In this document: positions 27,117-35,399 of the stretch, piece by piece
How the letters are laid out: each line of letters begins with the position of its first letter
Position numbering within the stretch: the stretch's first letter is position 1
Source: CBDCGJ01 sp965238305
GTDB taxonomy: Bacteria > Pseudomonadota > Alphaproteobacteria > GCA-2731375
Length of the DNA: 64,000 nucleotides
Assembly: GCA_965238305.1 (NCBI GenBank)
Contig: CBDEHK010000001.1
Coordinates: forward strand, 3,658,001-3,722,000
Direction of reading: 5' to 3'
Position numbers and translations under genes: made by a program
The notes under the pieces: model-generated
Database searches by the model: none
Told to the model about the DNA's origin: nothing
Seen by the model: the letters and a program-made list of their open reading frames with translations, nothing else

Positions 27117-27734
27117 TTACTGACGAAATGCTTTTGGCACGAAATACAGGTGATCTTTTTTCGCAACCACCTTATGGCAAGTATGACAGAACTTCATATT
27201 TTCAGGACTATCACCACGGCTATCACCATGCAGACTGCCGTCCGGTAGGATCATCCAGTATCGCCAATCGGCTGTGTTTGGGCTGGTACCAGGTGACAAT
27301 TTTTCCATAAGGAATAAGGCCCCACCAAACACCTTCCCTTCGTTGGTTATTGTGAAACTATCCTTGGCAAATATTGCGCCGGCGGTCGCCGCCTCACCCT
27401 GCTGGCTCGCGGCATAATTTGAGGCCTTGGCATTCGCGTAATTATTGACATAACGATTGCCATGGGTGGCAGATAAGTATGGAGAAGTGTTGTATCGCTT
27501 CCACTTCAGAAACTCGCGCGCTGTCGGGTCGTCCGAAATTGCATACATGCCGGATAGTTCTTTAATAATATTCCGGTAAATATCATTCGCCTCAGCCGCC
27601 GTCAGCTTCTTCGGATTTTCGATCGTGATATGCAATTCGGGGGTGAGCGGCTGATCATCCGTGCTTTGGGCCACAGCCTGCCAGGACGGAAAACCGAAGC
27701 ATAGGAACAAAGAGAATGTCACACGTACAAGCAT
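27117..27734 (-). CDS. secreted cytochrome P460-family protein
   Basis: 205 residues with a signal peptide (cleavage near AVAQST, about residue 23). The single CHTCH motif near the C-terminus (C183, C186, H187) is a c-type haem attachment site, and the preceding region (FGGALFLMEKL, WRYWMILPDGSLHGD) fits the cytochrome P460 fold. Family members oxidise hydroxylamine, detoxify NO or act as cytochrome c'-beta. It acts in the periplasm. It shares strand with the DUF899 gene but an inverted repeat separates them. Confidence 0.82.
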   Translation of the reverse strand: MLVRVTFSLFLCFGFPSWQAVAQSTDDQPLTPELHITIENPKKLTAAEANDIYRNIIKELSGMYAISDDPTAREFLKWKRYNTSPYLSATHGNRYVNNYANAKASNYAASQQGEAATAGAIFAKDSFTITNEGKVFGGALFLMEKLSPGTSPNTADWRYWMILPDGSLHGDSRGDSPENMKFCHTCHKVVAKKDHLYFVPKAFRQ

Positions 27735-27851
27735 TTGGAATACTCCCTTTCCCAGATAATGACCAAAGGGACAGCAAACTCAAAAGCTTAATCCGTACAA
27801 TAACGCAGGATTGAGGTCTCGTCGCGCCACCGTGACAGTATCGTGACTATA

Positions 27852-28343
27852 TTAGCTGCCTTGCTCCACGACGGGTTCGGCATAAACCTGCGCCGTATCC
27901 CAAGGAAATAATATCCAGGTATCCTGACTAACTTCAGTGACATAGGTGTCAACCATTGGGCGGCCTGCCGGCTTCGCGTAAACAGTGGCGAGATGAGCGT
28001 TTGGCACCAAATCGCGGACGATGCGGGCCGTCGCGCCCGTATCGACCAGATCGTCGACCAACAGCCAACCCTCTCCGCCGCTGCCGTCGTCTGCCGCTGT
28101 CGGACGTTTTAACACACTGGAAGCGCCCATATTCTGTTTGTCGTAGGTGGCGACGCAGACCGTGTCGATCAAACGAAGATCGAGTTCGCGCGCCAACATT
28201 GCCGCCGGCACCAGTCCGCCGCGGGTAATCGCGATGACCCCCTTAAATGGTCGAAGATCAATCAAACGCCAGGAAAGTGCGCGCGCGTTCCGGTGCAGTT
28301 CCTCCCATGAAACTGGAAAAGTCTTGTTATACGCATCTGCCAT
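27852..28343 (-). CDS. gpt: xanthine phosphoribosyltransferase
   Basis: 163 residues. The PRPP-binding signature LLVDDLVDTGATARIVR and the early ITRGGLVPAAMLAREL segment match Gpt. It converts xanthine, guanine or hypoxanthine plus PRPP to the nucleotide in purine salvage. The length equals the family norm, and the N-terminus (FPVSWEELHRNARALSWRL) is typical. Confidence 0.94.
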   Translation of the reverse strand: MADAYNKTFPVSWEELHRNARALSWRLIDLRPFKGVIAITRGGLVPAAMLARELDLRLIDTVCVATYDKQNMGASSVLKRPTAADDGSGGEGWLLVDDLVDTGATARIVRDLVPNAHLATVYAKPAGRPMVDTYVTEVSQDTWILFPWDTAQVYAEPVVEQGS

Positions 28344-28508
28344 TGGCGTTGGTTCCCCTCATTTTTCGCCAACACCCTTAGCCCAGTATTGTTCGTCTTG
28401 CAATATTGCTAGACCATATTCGAATTCACCTACTAAACCTGAAAGTCCAACCGGAATTTAGAGTAAGCAGCAACACCGTTTACTGATTAATTCCGGTGGC
28501 CCCTCGGT

Positions 28509-29945
28509 TCAATTTAACGCAGACAAAGAAAATGGTGCGATACGGCGAACGTTCTCGTCCAAGCGAAGCCGCTGATTAAGAGGAGGATGCGCCCGCTGAT
28601 TACACTCCATACGCTCACACACCCGGCAGCTGACCCCGATCGGTGTGGCTTTGGTTTCATCCTCAACGTCCAGATCATCCCCATAGACAAGCTGTTTTGC
28701 ATGCTTGGCCTCGCAACCAACGGCAATGGCCAATTGCGGGCCTTGTGAATGATGGCCCGTTGTCATCGGATCGACCGTTTTCGCAATATTCAGGAACGTC
28801 GTGCTGTCCGACATAGCTGTCACCTGGGTATAAATTCGCCCAGGCGTGCGGAAAGTATCGTGGACGATCCAGCGCGGACAGGTCCCGCCGAAGCGCGCAA
28901 AATTGAAGCCGGCACCACTAAGGCGCTTCGAGACATTGCCAGCGTGATCGACCCGAATGAAGAAAAACGGAATGCCACGAGCGCCGGAGCGTTGCATGGT
29001 TGTCAGACGATGACAAACTTGCTCAAAACTGACGCTAAACCGCGCTTGCAGAAGTTCGATGTCGTATCTGAATTCCCGTGCCGATTCTAAGAATCGGTCA
29101 TAGGGCATTTGCACAGCGCCGGCGAAATAGCCTGCCAACCCGATGGTCGCCAGTCTTTCCGCTTCCGGTGAAGACAACTGCGCACCGGCGATAATTTTTT
29201 TGATCAATTCACGCTGTCCCAAAAGTGCGATCTGTGCCGATACCTGAAAATTCCGGCCGCTGATCGGTAGCGTTTCAGATAGTAGCACGCGACGGCGATG
29301 ATGGTCATAGCGTCGCAAAGTATCCTGCATCACATCCATCGGCATAACACGTGTATCGATGCCGCGTACTTCCTTCAAATAGGTTGTTAGCCCGCTAAAC
29401 AATTCTTCCGCGCTTAAATTTGCGTCTTCCCACAATTGCTGAGCCGCCAGCTCCAGATCGGGAAAATGGTTATTGTGTTGTTGATAAAGTTCACGCACCT
29501 CCTCCACTGGGTCAGTTTGAAAATCCAAGCTCTGGGCGGTATCAGGATCGGCCAGGCGTTGCGCCATCGACTGTAAATCTTCGCGCTGCACCCGGTAGGC
29601 ATCGTACATTTGCAAGACCGCTTCGGCTGCTGTCGGACTAACGGCAGCCAATTCTCTGATTTCCCCTTCTCGTGGGCTCTGCCCTTCGAACAAAGGGTCA
29701 GAGAATACTTCCCGCAGACCGGCGGCCAATCGCGCGTCTTCATCTTCCGCAAAATCTTTCAGATCGATTTCAAATGCCTGCCCTAAACGAAACAGCAACG
29801 GCACCGTCAATGGGCGCTGATTATGTTCGATTAAGTTCAAGTAACTCGGGGAAATTTCCAGGGTTTCCGCCATATCGATCTGGGTCAGATTATTTTCCTG
29901 CCGCAATCTGCGGACCTTGTGACCCAGCATCGCTTTTCGATCCAT
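28509..29945 (-). CDS. short-chain fatty acyl-CoA regulator family (ScfR/RamB-like)
   Basis: 478 residues from the ATG at 29945 (GAGGA upstream). An XRE helix-turn-helix (about 3-60, LTQIDMAETLEISPSYLNLIE) is followed by an IrrE/ImmA-like domain and a C-terminal DUF2083 domain with clustered Cys (VSCRVCERMECNQRAHPP). The IrrE region lacks HExxH (IGLAGYFAGAVQMPYDRF), so it is a sensor, not a protease. Family members such as RamB and PrpC-like regulators control acetate, propionate and glyoxylate genes. Divergence from aceA suggests that it controls isocitrate lyase and itself. Confidence 0.9.
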   Translation of the reverse strand: MDRKAMLGHKVRRLRQENNLTQIDMAETLEISPSYLNLIEHNQRPLTVPLLFRLGQAFEIDLKDFAEDEDARLAAGLREVFSDPLFEGQSPREGEIRELAAVSPTAAEAVLQMYDAYRVQREDLQSMAQRLADPDTAQSLDFQTDPVEEVRELYQQHNNHFPDLELAAQQLWEDANLSAEELFSGLTTYLKEVRGIDTRVMPMDVMQDTLRRYDHHRRRVLLSETLPISGRNFQVSAQIALLGQRELIKKIIAGAQLSSPEAERLATIGLAGYFAGAVQMPYDRFLESAREFRYDIELLQARFSVSFEQVCHRLTTMQRSGARGIPFFFIRVDHAGNVSKRLSGAGFNFARFGGTCPRWIVHDTFRTPGRIYTQVTAMSDSTTFLNIAKTVDPMTTGHHSQGPQLAIAVGCEAKHAKQLVYGDDLDVEDETKATPIGVSCRVCERMECNQRAHPPLNQRLRLDENVRRIAPFSLSALN

Positions 29946-30184
29946 CACGTCCTCTGTTAATCTATCATTTAAAAGTTCAGGTATCATAACAATAATTACA
30001 AATTTTACAACATTACAGTTTACAAAATTTCAATATTTTCGGAATGACAAATTTACGAAAGAATCTCTATAGACAACTTTTTGCACTCTCCATATGTTAC
30101 AGACAGAAAATTGATGGGCGTATTTTTCACAGTTTACACAGATTTAGTAAGCGTAAATTTGGAACACACGAAAGGAGTTCTGCC
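29946..30184. promoter_or_regulatory. divergent control region between regulator and aceA
   Basis: AT-rich. Six copies of TTACA occur on the plus strand (starting 29996, 30005, 30013, 30020, 30097, 30134), four of them within 29 bases. AACTTTTTGCA at 30075-30085 resembles, with two extra bases, the AACTTTGCAAA element known for RamB. These are candidate sites for the adjacent regulator. Confidence 0.45.
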
Positions 30185-31480
30185 ATGACTGAAACTTTTG
30201 AGCAATTGGTTCAAGCCCCGGAAGGCCGCTTCGACGGCACGAAGCGCGACTATACTGTCGAAGATGTAAAAAAACTTAGCGGGTCTGTTCAGATTGAGCA
30301 CACATTGGCCCGACGCGGCGCCAATCGGTTATGGAATGATCTTAAAACGACCGATTATGTGAACTCCCTTGGTGCGGTCACCGGCAACCAAGCTCTACAA
30401 ATGGCAAAAGCCGGATTGAATGCAATCTATCTGTCCGGTTGGCAGGTAGCAGCGGACGCCAATGTCGCTGGCGCCATGTATCCGGACCAAAGCCTATATC
30501 CGGCGAACAGTGGCCCGGAACTGGCAAAAAAAATCAACCGTACCTTCCAACGTGCCGACCAAATTCAGACCTTGGAAGGTGAAGGCGATATCGATTATTT
30601 CCTACCGATCGTTGCTGATGCGGAAGCCGGCTTCGGCGGCCTGTTGAACGCCCATGAATTGATGAAGGCTTATATCGAAGCAGGTGCGGCCGGTGTTCAC
30701 TTCGAGGATCAGTTGGCGTCGGAAAAGAAATGCGGACATATGGGCGGAAAGGTTCTGATCCCGTCGCAGCAACACATTAAAAACCTGCAAGCAGCCCGCT
30801 TGGCGGCGGATACCATGGGTGTCCCGTCCCTGATCATTTGCCGGACTGACGCAGAAAGCGCCAAGTTGTTGACCAGTGATGTCGACGAACGCGATCGTCC
30901 GTTCATCACTGGCGAGCGGACTGCCGAAGGATTCTACCGTCATAAAGAAGACGAAGGTCAAGCCATGGCGCGGTGTATCGCGCGTGGGCTTTCCTATGCG
31001 CCTTATAGTGACTTGATCTGGATGGAAACATCGACTCCGAACTTCGAGCAGGCAAAAACCTTCGCCGATGCAATCCACAAAGAGTTTCCGGATCAAATGC
31101 TGTCCTACAACTGCTCGCCCTCTTTTAACTGGTCGGCAAATTTGGACAAAGATGATATCGCCAAGTTCCAACGTGAAATTGCGGCAATGGGCTACAAATT
31201 CCAGTTTGTTACCCTGGCCGGTTTCCACAGTCTCAACCATGGCATGTTCCAATTGGCCAAAGGCTACAAAGAACGCGGCATGGCAGCCTATTCGGAACTG
31301 CAAAACGCGGAATTTGATAGCGAAGCCGATGGCTACTCAGCAACGCGTCACCAACGCGAAGTTGGTACCGGTTACTTTGACGCCATCAATCAAACAGTCA
31401 GTGGTGGCAATAGCTCTACAACAGCGCTCAGCGACTCCACGGAATCGGCGCAATTCCAAGGTCAAGCTGCGGCCGAGTAA
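30185..31480 (+). CDS. aceA: isocitrate lyase
   Basis: 431 residues from the ATG at 30185 (GAAAGGAG upstream); an upstream in-frame extension has no family similarity. The catalytic KKCGHMGGKV (C183) and the Mg-binding DAEAGFGG segment are intact. It splits isocitrate to succinate and glyoxylate, letting the cell grow on C2 compounds and regenerate glyoxylate. The adjacent divergent regulator probably controls it. It ends in a strong terminator. Confidence 0.96.
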   Translation: MTETFEQLVQAPEGRFDGTKRDYTVEDVKKLSGSVQIEHTLARRGANRLWNDLKTTDYVNSLGAVTGNQALQMAKAGLNAIYLSGWQVAADANVAGAMYPDQSLYPANSGPELAKKINRTFQRADQIQTLEGEGDIDYFLPIVADAEAGFGGLLNAHELMKAYIEAGAAGVHFEDQLASEKKCGHMGGKVLIPSQQHIKNLQAARLAADTMGVPSLIICRTDAESAKLLTSDVDERDRPFITGERTAEGFYRHKEDEGQAMARCIARGLSYAPYSDLIWMETSTPNFEQAKTFADAIHKEFPDQMLSYNCSPSFNWSANLDKDDIAKFQREIAAMGYKFQFVTLAGFHSLNHGMFQLAKGYKERGMAAYSELQNAEFDSEADGYSATRHQREVGTGYFDAINQTVSGGNSSTTALSDSTESAQFQGQAAAE

Positions 31481-31513
31481 TCTCGTCCCGAACCATAGCG
31501 GGATACCTAGAAG

Positions 31514-31546
31514 CCCCGACCGAGAAATCGGTCGGGGTATTTTTTT
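31514..31546 (+). terminator. Rho-independent terminator of aceA
   Basis: A perfect 10-base GC-rich stem (CCCCGACCGA/TCGGTCGGGG) with a GAAA tetraloop is followed by TATTTTTTT. Confidence 0.93.
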
Positions 31547-31813
31547 GATTGAGTACCCCTGCATAATGGAAGCAATTCACTGTTCGATCCAGTGGACCCT
31601 TTCAATTGTTATTCATTGCATCGGCCAAGTCGCAAGTGTCGTGGTGATGTCGAAAATCGCCCCGATTAGCCACGCGGCGGGACCAAATCACTATTCTTAA
31701 GTCGCTTTCAAACCTAGAGATGTCGTTCGGAAGCAAGTTGAATTTTCGACCAAATGATCTCTTACGGGGGATGTTAAGACGCTGTTATTAAAGCATTAGA
31801 GGAGTCTTGTCCG
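31547..31813 (+). other. non-coding leader region upstream of the corrinoid-protein gene
   Basis: No convincing gene. No cobalamin, glycine or SAM riboswitch core was recognised by eye; in particular I found no clear B12-box. It ends in GAGGAG nine bases before the corrinoid-protein ATG, and probably contains the promoter of the 31814-37412 operon. Confidence 0.4.
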
Positions 31814-32518
31814 ATGGCCGATGATGACGATCTAGACCTCAGCTCACTCGATGATGAAGAGTTGAACGCACAAATGCAGGATGACCTCTATGACGGTTTG
31901 AAAGAAGAAGTCGTGGAAGGCGTCAACATTTTCCTGGAACGAGACTGGACTCCTTATAAAATTCTAACCGAAGTTTTAGTCGAAGGCATGCGCATTGTCG
32001 GGATCGACTTTCGCGATGGCGTGCTATTCGTGCCGGAAGTTTTGTTGGCTGCCAATGCGATGAAAGGCGGGATGGCAATCCTACGGCCATTGCTGGCAGA
32101 AACAGGCGCCCCGCCGGTCGGTAAAATTGTTATCGGGACCGTTAAAGGCGACATTCACGATATCGGTAAAAATTTGGTGGGCATGATGATGGAAGGGGCT
32201 GGTTTTGAAGTCATCGACATCGGCATTAACAATGCCGTCGAAGCTTATTTGGAAGCCATCGAAGAACACAAACCTGATATTATCGGCATGTCCGCTTTGT
32301 TAACGACAACAATGCCCTATATGAAAGTAGTGATCGATACTCTGCAGGAAAAAGGCATGCGCGATGATTACATCGTTCTCGTTGGTGGTGCCCCGCTTAA
32401 TCAGGAATTTGCCGATGCGATCGGTGCCGATGCATATTGTCGGGATGCGGCCGTTGCCGTTGAAACAGCTCAAACAATGATCGACCGGCGGCATAACCAG
32501 CGCCCGATCGCCTGTTAA
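31814..32518 (+). CDS. methyltransferase corrinoid protein (MttC/MtgC-like)
   Basis: 234 residues. The helical cap domain (about 20-95) precedes a B12-binding Rossmann domain with DIHDIGKNLV (D113, H115, G118), where H115 is the expected lower cobalt ligand, then SALLTTTM and VGGAP. The protein carries methyl groups on cob(I)alamin between a substrate methyltransferase and a pterin methyltransferase. The first 32 residues are unusually acidic, with 14 Asp/Glu. It is the first gene of a plus-strand operon of methyl-transfer genes; the MttB partner is on the opposite strand at 38522-40063. Confidence 0.93.
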   Translation: MADDDDLDLSSLDDEELNAQMQDDLYDGLKEEVVEGVNIFLERDWTPYKILTEVLVEGMRIVGIDFRDGVLFVPEVLLAANAMKGGMAILRPLLAETGAPPVGKIVIGTVKGDIHDIGKNLVGMMMEGAGFEVIDIGINNAVEAYLEAIEEHKPDIIGMSALLTTTMPYMKVVIDTLQEKGMRDDYIVLVGGAPLNQEFADAIGADAYCRDAAVAVETAQTMIDRRHNQRPIAC

Positions 32519-32539
32519 TTTTTTATAGCGAGCGTGCAG

Positions 32540-33196
32540 ATGACGTTCAGCCACAATATTTCACATGACTTGGCGCCAAAAACGAATGCCATAGCCGGCG
32601 GTGTCATGCTGATTGCCTGCGGGGCTTTGGCGCGTGAGATTCTGGCAATAAAGGAACAAAACAATCTCGAGCATCTGGCGATCACCTGTTTGCCGGCAAA
32701 ATTGCATAATCGGCCAGCCCTAATTCCTGAAGCCGTGCGTCGAAAAATTCAACAAGCGCGAGCAGAAGGATACGATCAGATCCTTGTCGGTTACGCTGAT
32801 TGCGGCACCGGTGGTCTACTGGACAAAGTATTGGAAGAAGAAGGCGCGGAACGTATCGGCGGCCCACACTGTTACGCTTTTTTCAGCGGCTTGAGTGCTT
32901 TTGAAAAACGCGCGGATGAAGATTTTAACTGCTTCTTTTTGACGGATTTTCTGGTTCGCCATTTTGACCGACTGGTCTATCAGGGTCTGGGACTGGATCG
33001 CCACCCGGAACTAAAAGAAATGTATTTCGGCAATTACACAAGAGTTGTTTATCTGGCTCAGCATGAAAACGACGACCTTGTCGAAAGGGCAAAAGCCGCT
33101 GCCGACAAACTGGGTCTGGCATTTGAATATCGATTGACCGGATTTGGTGAATTGACCTCCTTCATGACGAAGGGGGCAGCCACATGCCAAAGCTGA
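32540..33196 (+). CDS. DUF1638 protein of the corrinoid operon
   Basis: 218 residues from the ATG at 32540; a GTG two codons earlier is possible. Conserved-looking Cys/His positions fall in LIACGALAREI (C27), ITCLPAKLHN (C50, H56), YADCGTGG (C88) and GGPHCYAFFSG (H110, C111), which could form a metal or corrinoid-related site. DUF1638 has no established function but is commonly found beside MttB-type methyltransferase genes. It overlaps the next gene by 13 bases. A role in activating, loading or protecting the corrinoid protein is inference. Confidence 0.85.
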   Translation: MTFSHNISHDLAPKTNAIAGGVMLIACGALAREILAIKEQNNLEHLAITCLPAKLHNRPALIPEAVRRKIQQARAEGYDQILVGYADCGTGGLLDKVLEEEGAERIGGPHCYAFFSGLSAFEKRADEDFNCFFLTDFLVRHFDRLVYQGLGLDRHPELKEMYFGNYTRVVYLAQHENDDLVERAKAAADKLGLAFEYRLTGFGELTSFMTKGAATCQS

Positions 33197-33495
33197 CAAT
33201 CATATATTGGCGCGACATACCAGCGCAGGTCATGGCAAAAGAACGCCGGCAAAGTGCAAAAGTGCAACTCACGCCACGATTTGAAGCGGCCATTGATCGC
33301 TCCGCTATGCGCGCAAAAATGTCCGCGGCCGACGATTATATTGGCGAATGGCGGCGCGGCGAAGCGATGCCTTGCGGTGACGATATGGATAAAGCAGTGG
33401 CGCAAACTGCCGCCAAAATCGAAGCCGAATATACCGACGAAAAACTGCAGGAGCTTATCCAAAACAAAGGTTTTGCGACAGTGTGTGAGGAGTAA
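33184..33495 (+). CDS. small 'virulence factor' family (PF13769) protein
   Basis: 103 residues: MPKLTIIYWRDIPAQVMAKERRQ at the start and a conserved WRRGEAMPCGDD segment match the family named 'virulence factor'. The name is misleading here, since it sits inside a methyl-transfer operon. It overlaps the DUF1638 gene and is followed 5 bases later by the MetF-like gene, so translation is probably coupled. Function is unknown; an accessory subunit or assembly factor is plausible. Confidence 0.8.
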   Translation: MPKLTIIYWRDIPAQVMAKERRQSAKVQLTPRFEAAIDRSAMRAKMSAADDYIGEWRRGEAMPCGDDMDKAVAQTAAKIEAEYTDEKLQELIQNKGFATVCEE

Positions 33496-33500
33496 AGCGT

Positions 33501-34448
33501 ATGGTATTGGCAGCCAACATTAACGAGCATCACGGTTCGGACATGCAGGACGATCACGGGAAAACTCACCTTATTGAATTCCTTCGGTATTACACGACAG
33601 AAGTGACGCCAACCCAGGCCGTACGGTTGGAGAATTTTTCCGAAATATTGCCGCAGAACACGGCTGTTAGTGTGACCTTTCTACCTGGTTCGGCATTCGC
33701 AGACACGGTTGATACCGCGAAATTGGTTAAACAATCCGGTTATCGCCCAGTGCCGCATTTTGCCGCTCGCAGCATCCCAAGTCGCGAACAATTGTTGGAA
33801 AATCTTAAACGATTACAGGGCGAAGTCGGCATTGATGAAGTTCTGATAGTTGCTGGTGGATTGGATCAACCGGTCGGTAATTTCGATAACTCCATGCAGC
33901 TTTTGGACACATGCTTATTTGAAGAATTTGGCATCAAAAAAATAGGTGTCGCCGGCCACCCGGAAGGCTCCCCCGATATGTCAGCGGATGCCATTGTCGA
34001 AGCCTTGCAATGGAAAAATGCCTATGCCGACGGCACCGGCACGGAAGTGTATATCACGACCCAATTCTGCTTCGAAGCCGCGCCGGTAATCTCTTGGGCC
34101 GACAATCTTCGTCGCCTCGGCAATAAACTGCCGATACATATTGGAATTCCAGGTCCGGCTAACTTGAAGACGTTGATCAATTATGCCCGGATGTGCGGCA
34201 TCGGCCCTTCGATGCGTGTATTGACCCGACAGGCGCGCAATATTACAAAACTTATGACCATATCGGCGCCAGTTGGGTTGGTCAGTGATTTGGCACGCTA
34301 TTCGGTCGAACAGCCGGAATGTCAGATCACGAAAGCGCATATCTATCCCCTAGGCGGGGTCAAGCGCATGGCCGATTGGATGGCCGAAATCGATCGCGGC
34401 CATTTCACTATGCAACCCGATGGCCGCCATTTTGTTATTGATGTGTAG
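33501..34448 (+). CDS. divergent methylenetetrahydrofolate reductase (MetF-like)
   Basis: 315 residues with a GAGGAG ribosome site. The MetF barrel is recognisable: TTEVTP (in place of FEFFPP), VSVTFLPG, PVPHFAARS, IVAGGLDQPVG (where standard MetF has LRGDPP) and IGVAGHPEGSPD. MetF uses FAD to interconvert methylene- and methyl-THF. In this operon it most likely oxidises methyl-THF made from the amine substrate. The altered folate/flavin loop sets it apart from methionine-synthesis MetF. Confidence 0.83.
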   Translation: MVLAANINEHHGSDMQDDHGKTHLIEFLRYYTTEVTPTQAVRLENFSEILPQNTAVSVTFLPGSAFADTVDTAKLVKQSGYRPVPHFAARSIPSREQLLENLKRLQGEVGIDEVLIVAGGLDQPVGNFDNSMQLLDTCLFEEFGIKKIGVAGHPEGSPDMSADAIVEALQWKNAYADGTGTEVYITTQFCFEAAPVISWADNLRRLGNKLPIHIGIPGPANLKTLINYARMCGIGPSMRVLTRQARNITKLMTISAPVGLVSDLARYSVEQPECQITKAHIYPLGGVKRMADWMAEIDRGHFTMQPDGRHFVIDV

Positions 34449-34490
34449 GCACAAATTTTCCCAAGTATATCGCCGTAAAAGGGCTTGTTC

Positions 34491-35384
34491 ATGACCAATA
34501 CCGTCCTCTCATCCGCCAGCAAAGAAATCACCATCGGTTTCGATCAACCCTTTTGCATCATTGGCGAGCGAATCAATCCAACCGGTCGCAAAAAATTGGC
34601 CGCGCAGATGGCTATTGGCGATTATAGTCAAGTTGAAGCAGACGCTTTGGCTCAAGCTGCCGCCGGCGCCACGATGTTGGACGTCAATGCAGGTATCCCG
34701 CTTGCGGACGAGCCTAAGATCTTGGCGGAATGCATCCAGCTGGTGCAATCCCTAACCGATCTGCCATTATCAATCGACAGCTCCATTGTTGAAGCACTTG
34801 AAGCTGGGCTCAGCGTCTATCAGGGTAAGGCTTTGGTCAATTCCGTCACCGGCGAAGAAGAACGCCTGGAAGTCGTGTTGCCGTTAGTGAAAAAACATGG
34901 CGCGGCGGTGGTTGCGATATGTAATGATGAAACCGGGATTTCAGAAGATCCGAACGTGCGCTTCGAAGTCGCCAGAAAGATTGTTGAACATGCCGCCGAT
35001 TATGGCATCGACCGCAGCGATATCGTTGTCGACCCGTTGGTCATGCCAATTGGTGCCATGCGCTCGGCCGGCCGATCCGCCTTCGATCTTTGCCGTCGAT
35101 TGAAAGAGGAACTGCAAGTAAACTCGACTTGCGGTGCCTCTAACATCAGTTTCGGATTACCGGCGCGGCATGGTCTGAACGCCACCTTCCTGGCGATGGC
35201 CATTGGCGCTGGTTTGACCTCGGCCATTTTAAACCCCTTGCATGCGGAAGAGATCAACGGGATCATGGGTGCAGACGTATTGATGGGCGCCGATCCCGAC
35301 TGTCGCAAATGGTTGCGAAAGTTCCGCGAGCCAAACGAAGTCGGCGCGCGCGGCGAGCGCCGGCGACGGCGAGCCCAGCGCTAA
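34491..35384 (+). CDS. methyltetrahydrofolate:corrinoid methyltransferase (pterin-binding, MtgA-like)
   Basis: 297 residues from the ATG at 34491 (AAAAGGG upstream). It is a pterin-binding TIM barrel like the folate domain of MetH: CIIGERINPTGRKK, MLDVNAGIP, LSIDSS, NSVTGE and an asparagine-rich C-terminal strand. It should move the methyl group from the methyl-corrinoid protein to tetrahydrofolate. The last 13 residues are strongly basic (GARGERRRRRAQR), not needed for the barrel. Fifteen bases separate it from the activase gene. Confidence 0.9.
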   Translation: MTNTVLSSASKEITIGFDQPFCIIGERINPTGRKKLAAQMAIGDYSQVEADALAQAAAGATMLDVNAGIPLADEPKILAECIQLVQSLTDLPLSIDSSIVEALEAGLSVYQGKALVNSVTGEEERLEVVLPLVKKHGAAVVAICNDETGISEDPNVRFEVARKIVEHAADYGIDRSDIVVDPLVMPIGAMRSAGRSAFDLCRRLKEELQVNSTCGASNISFGLPARHGLNATFLAMAIGAGLTSAILNPLHAEEINGIMGADVLMGADPDCRKWLRKFREPNEVGARGERRRRRAQR

Positions 35385-35399
35385 AGAAAGAATTTCGAA

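Noticed and set aside
28358..28460. Short minus-strand frame ending just before gpt (ending AILQDEQYWAKGVGEK)
   Set aside because: An in-frame stop precedes it closely and there is no usable start codon; probably not a gene, at most a remnant.
30044..30184. In-frame N-terminal extension of isocitrate lyase (47 codons)
   Set aside because: No family similarity and the ATG at 30185 has a strong ribosome site; this stretch is the control region.
31547..31813. Cobalamin riboswitch ahead of the corrinoid-protein gene
   Set aside because: I found no B12-box or paired helices that would support it; the region is listed only as an untranslated leader.
33184..33495. A virulence role suggested by the family name PF13769
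   Set aside because: Gene context is a methyl-transfer operon, and no other virulence-type gene is present.
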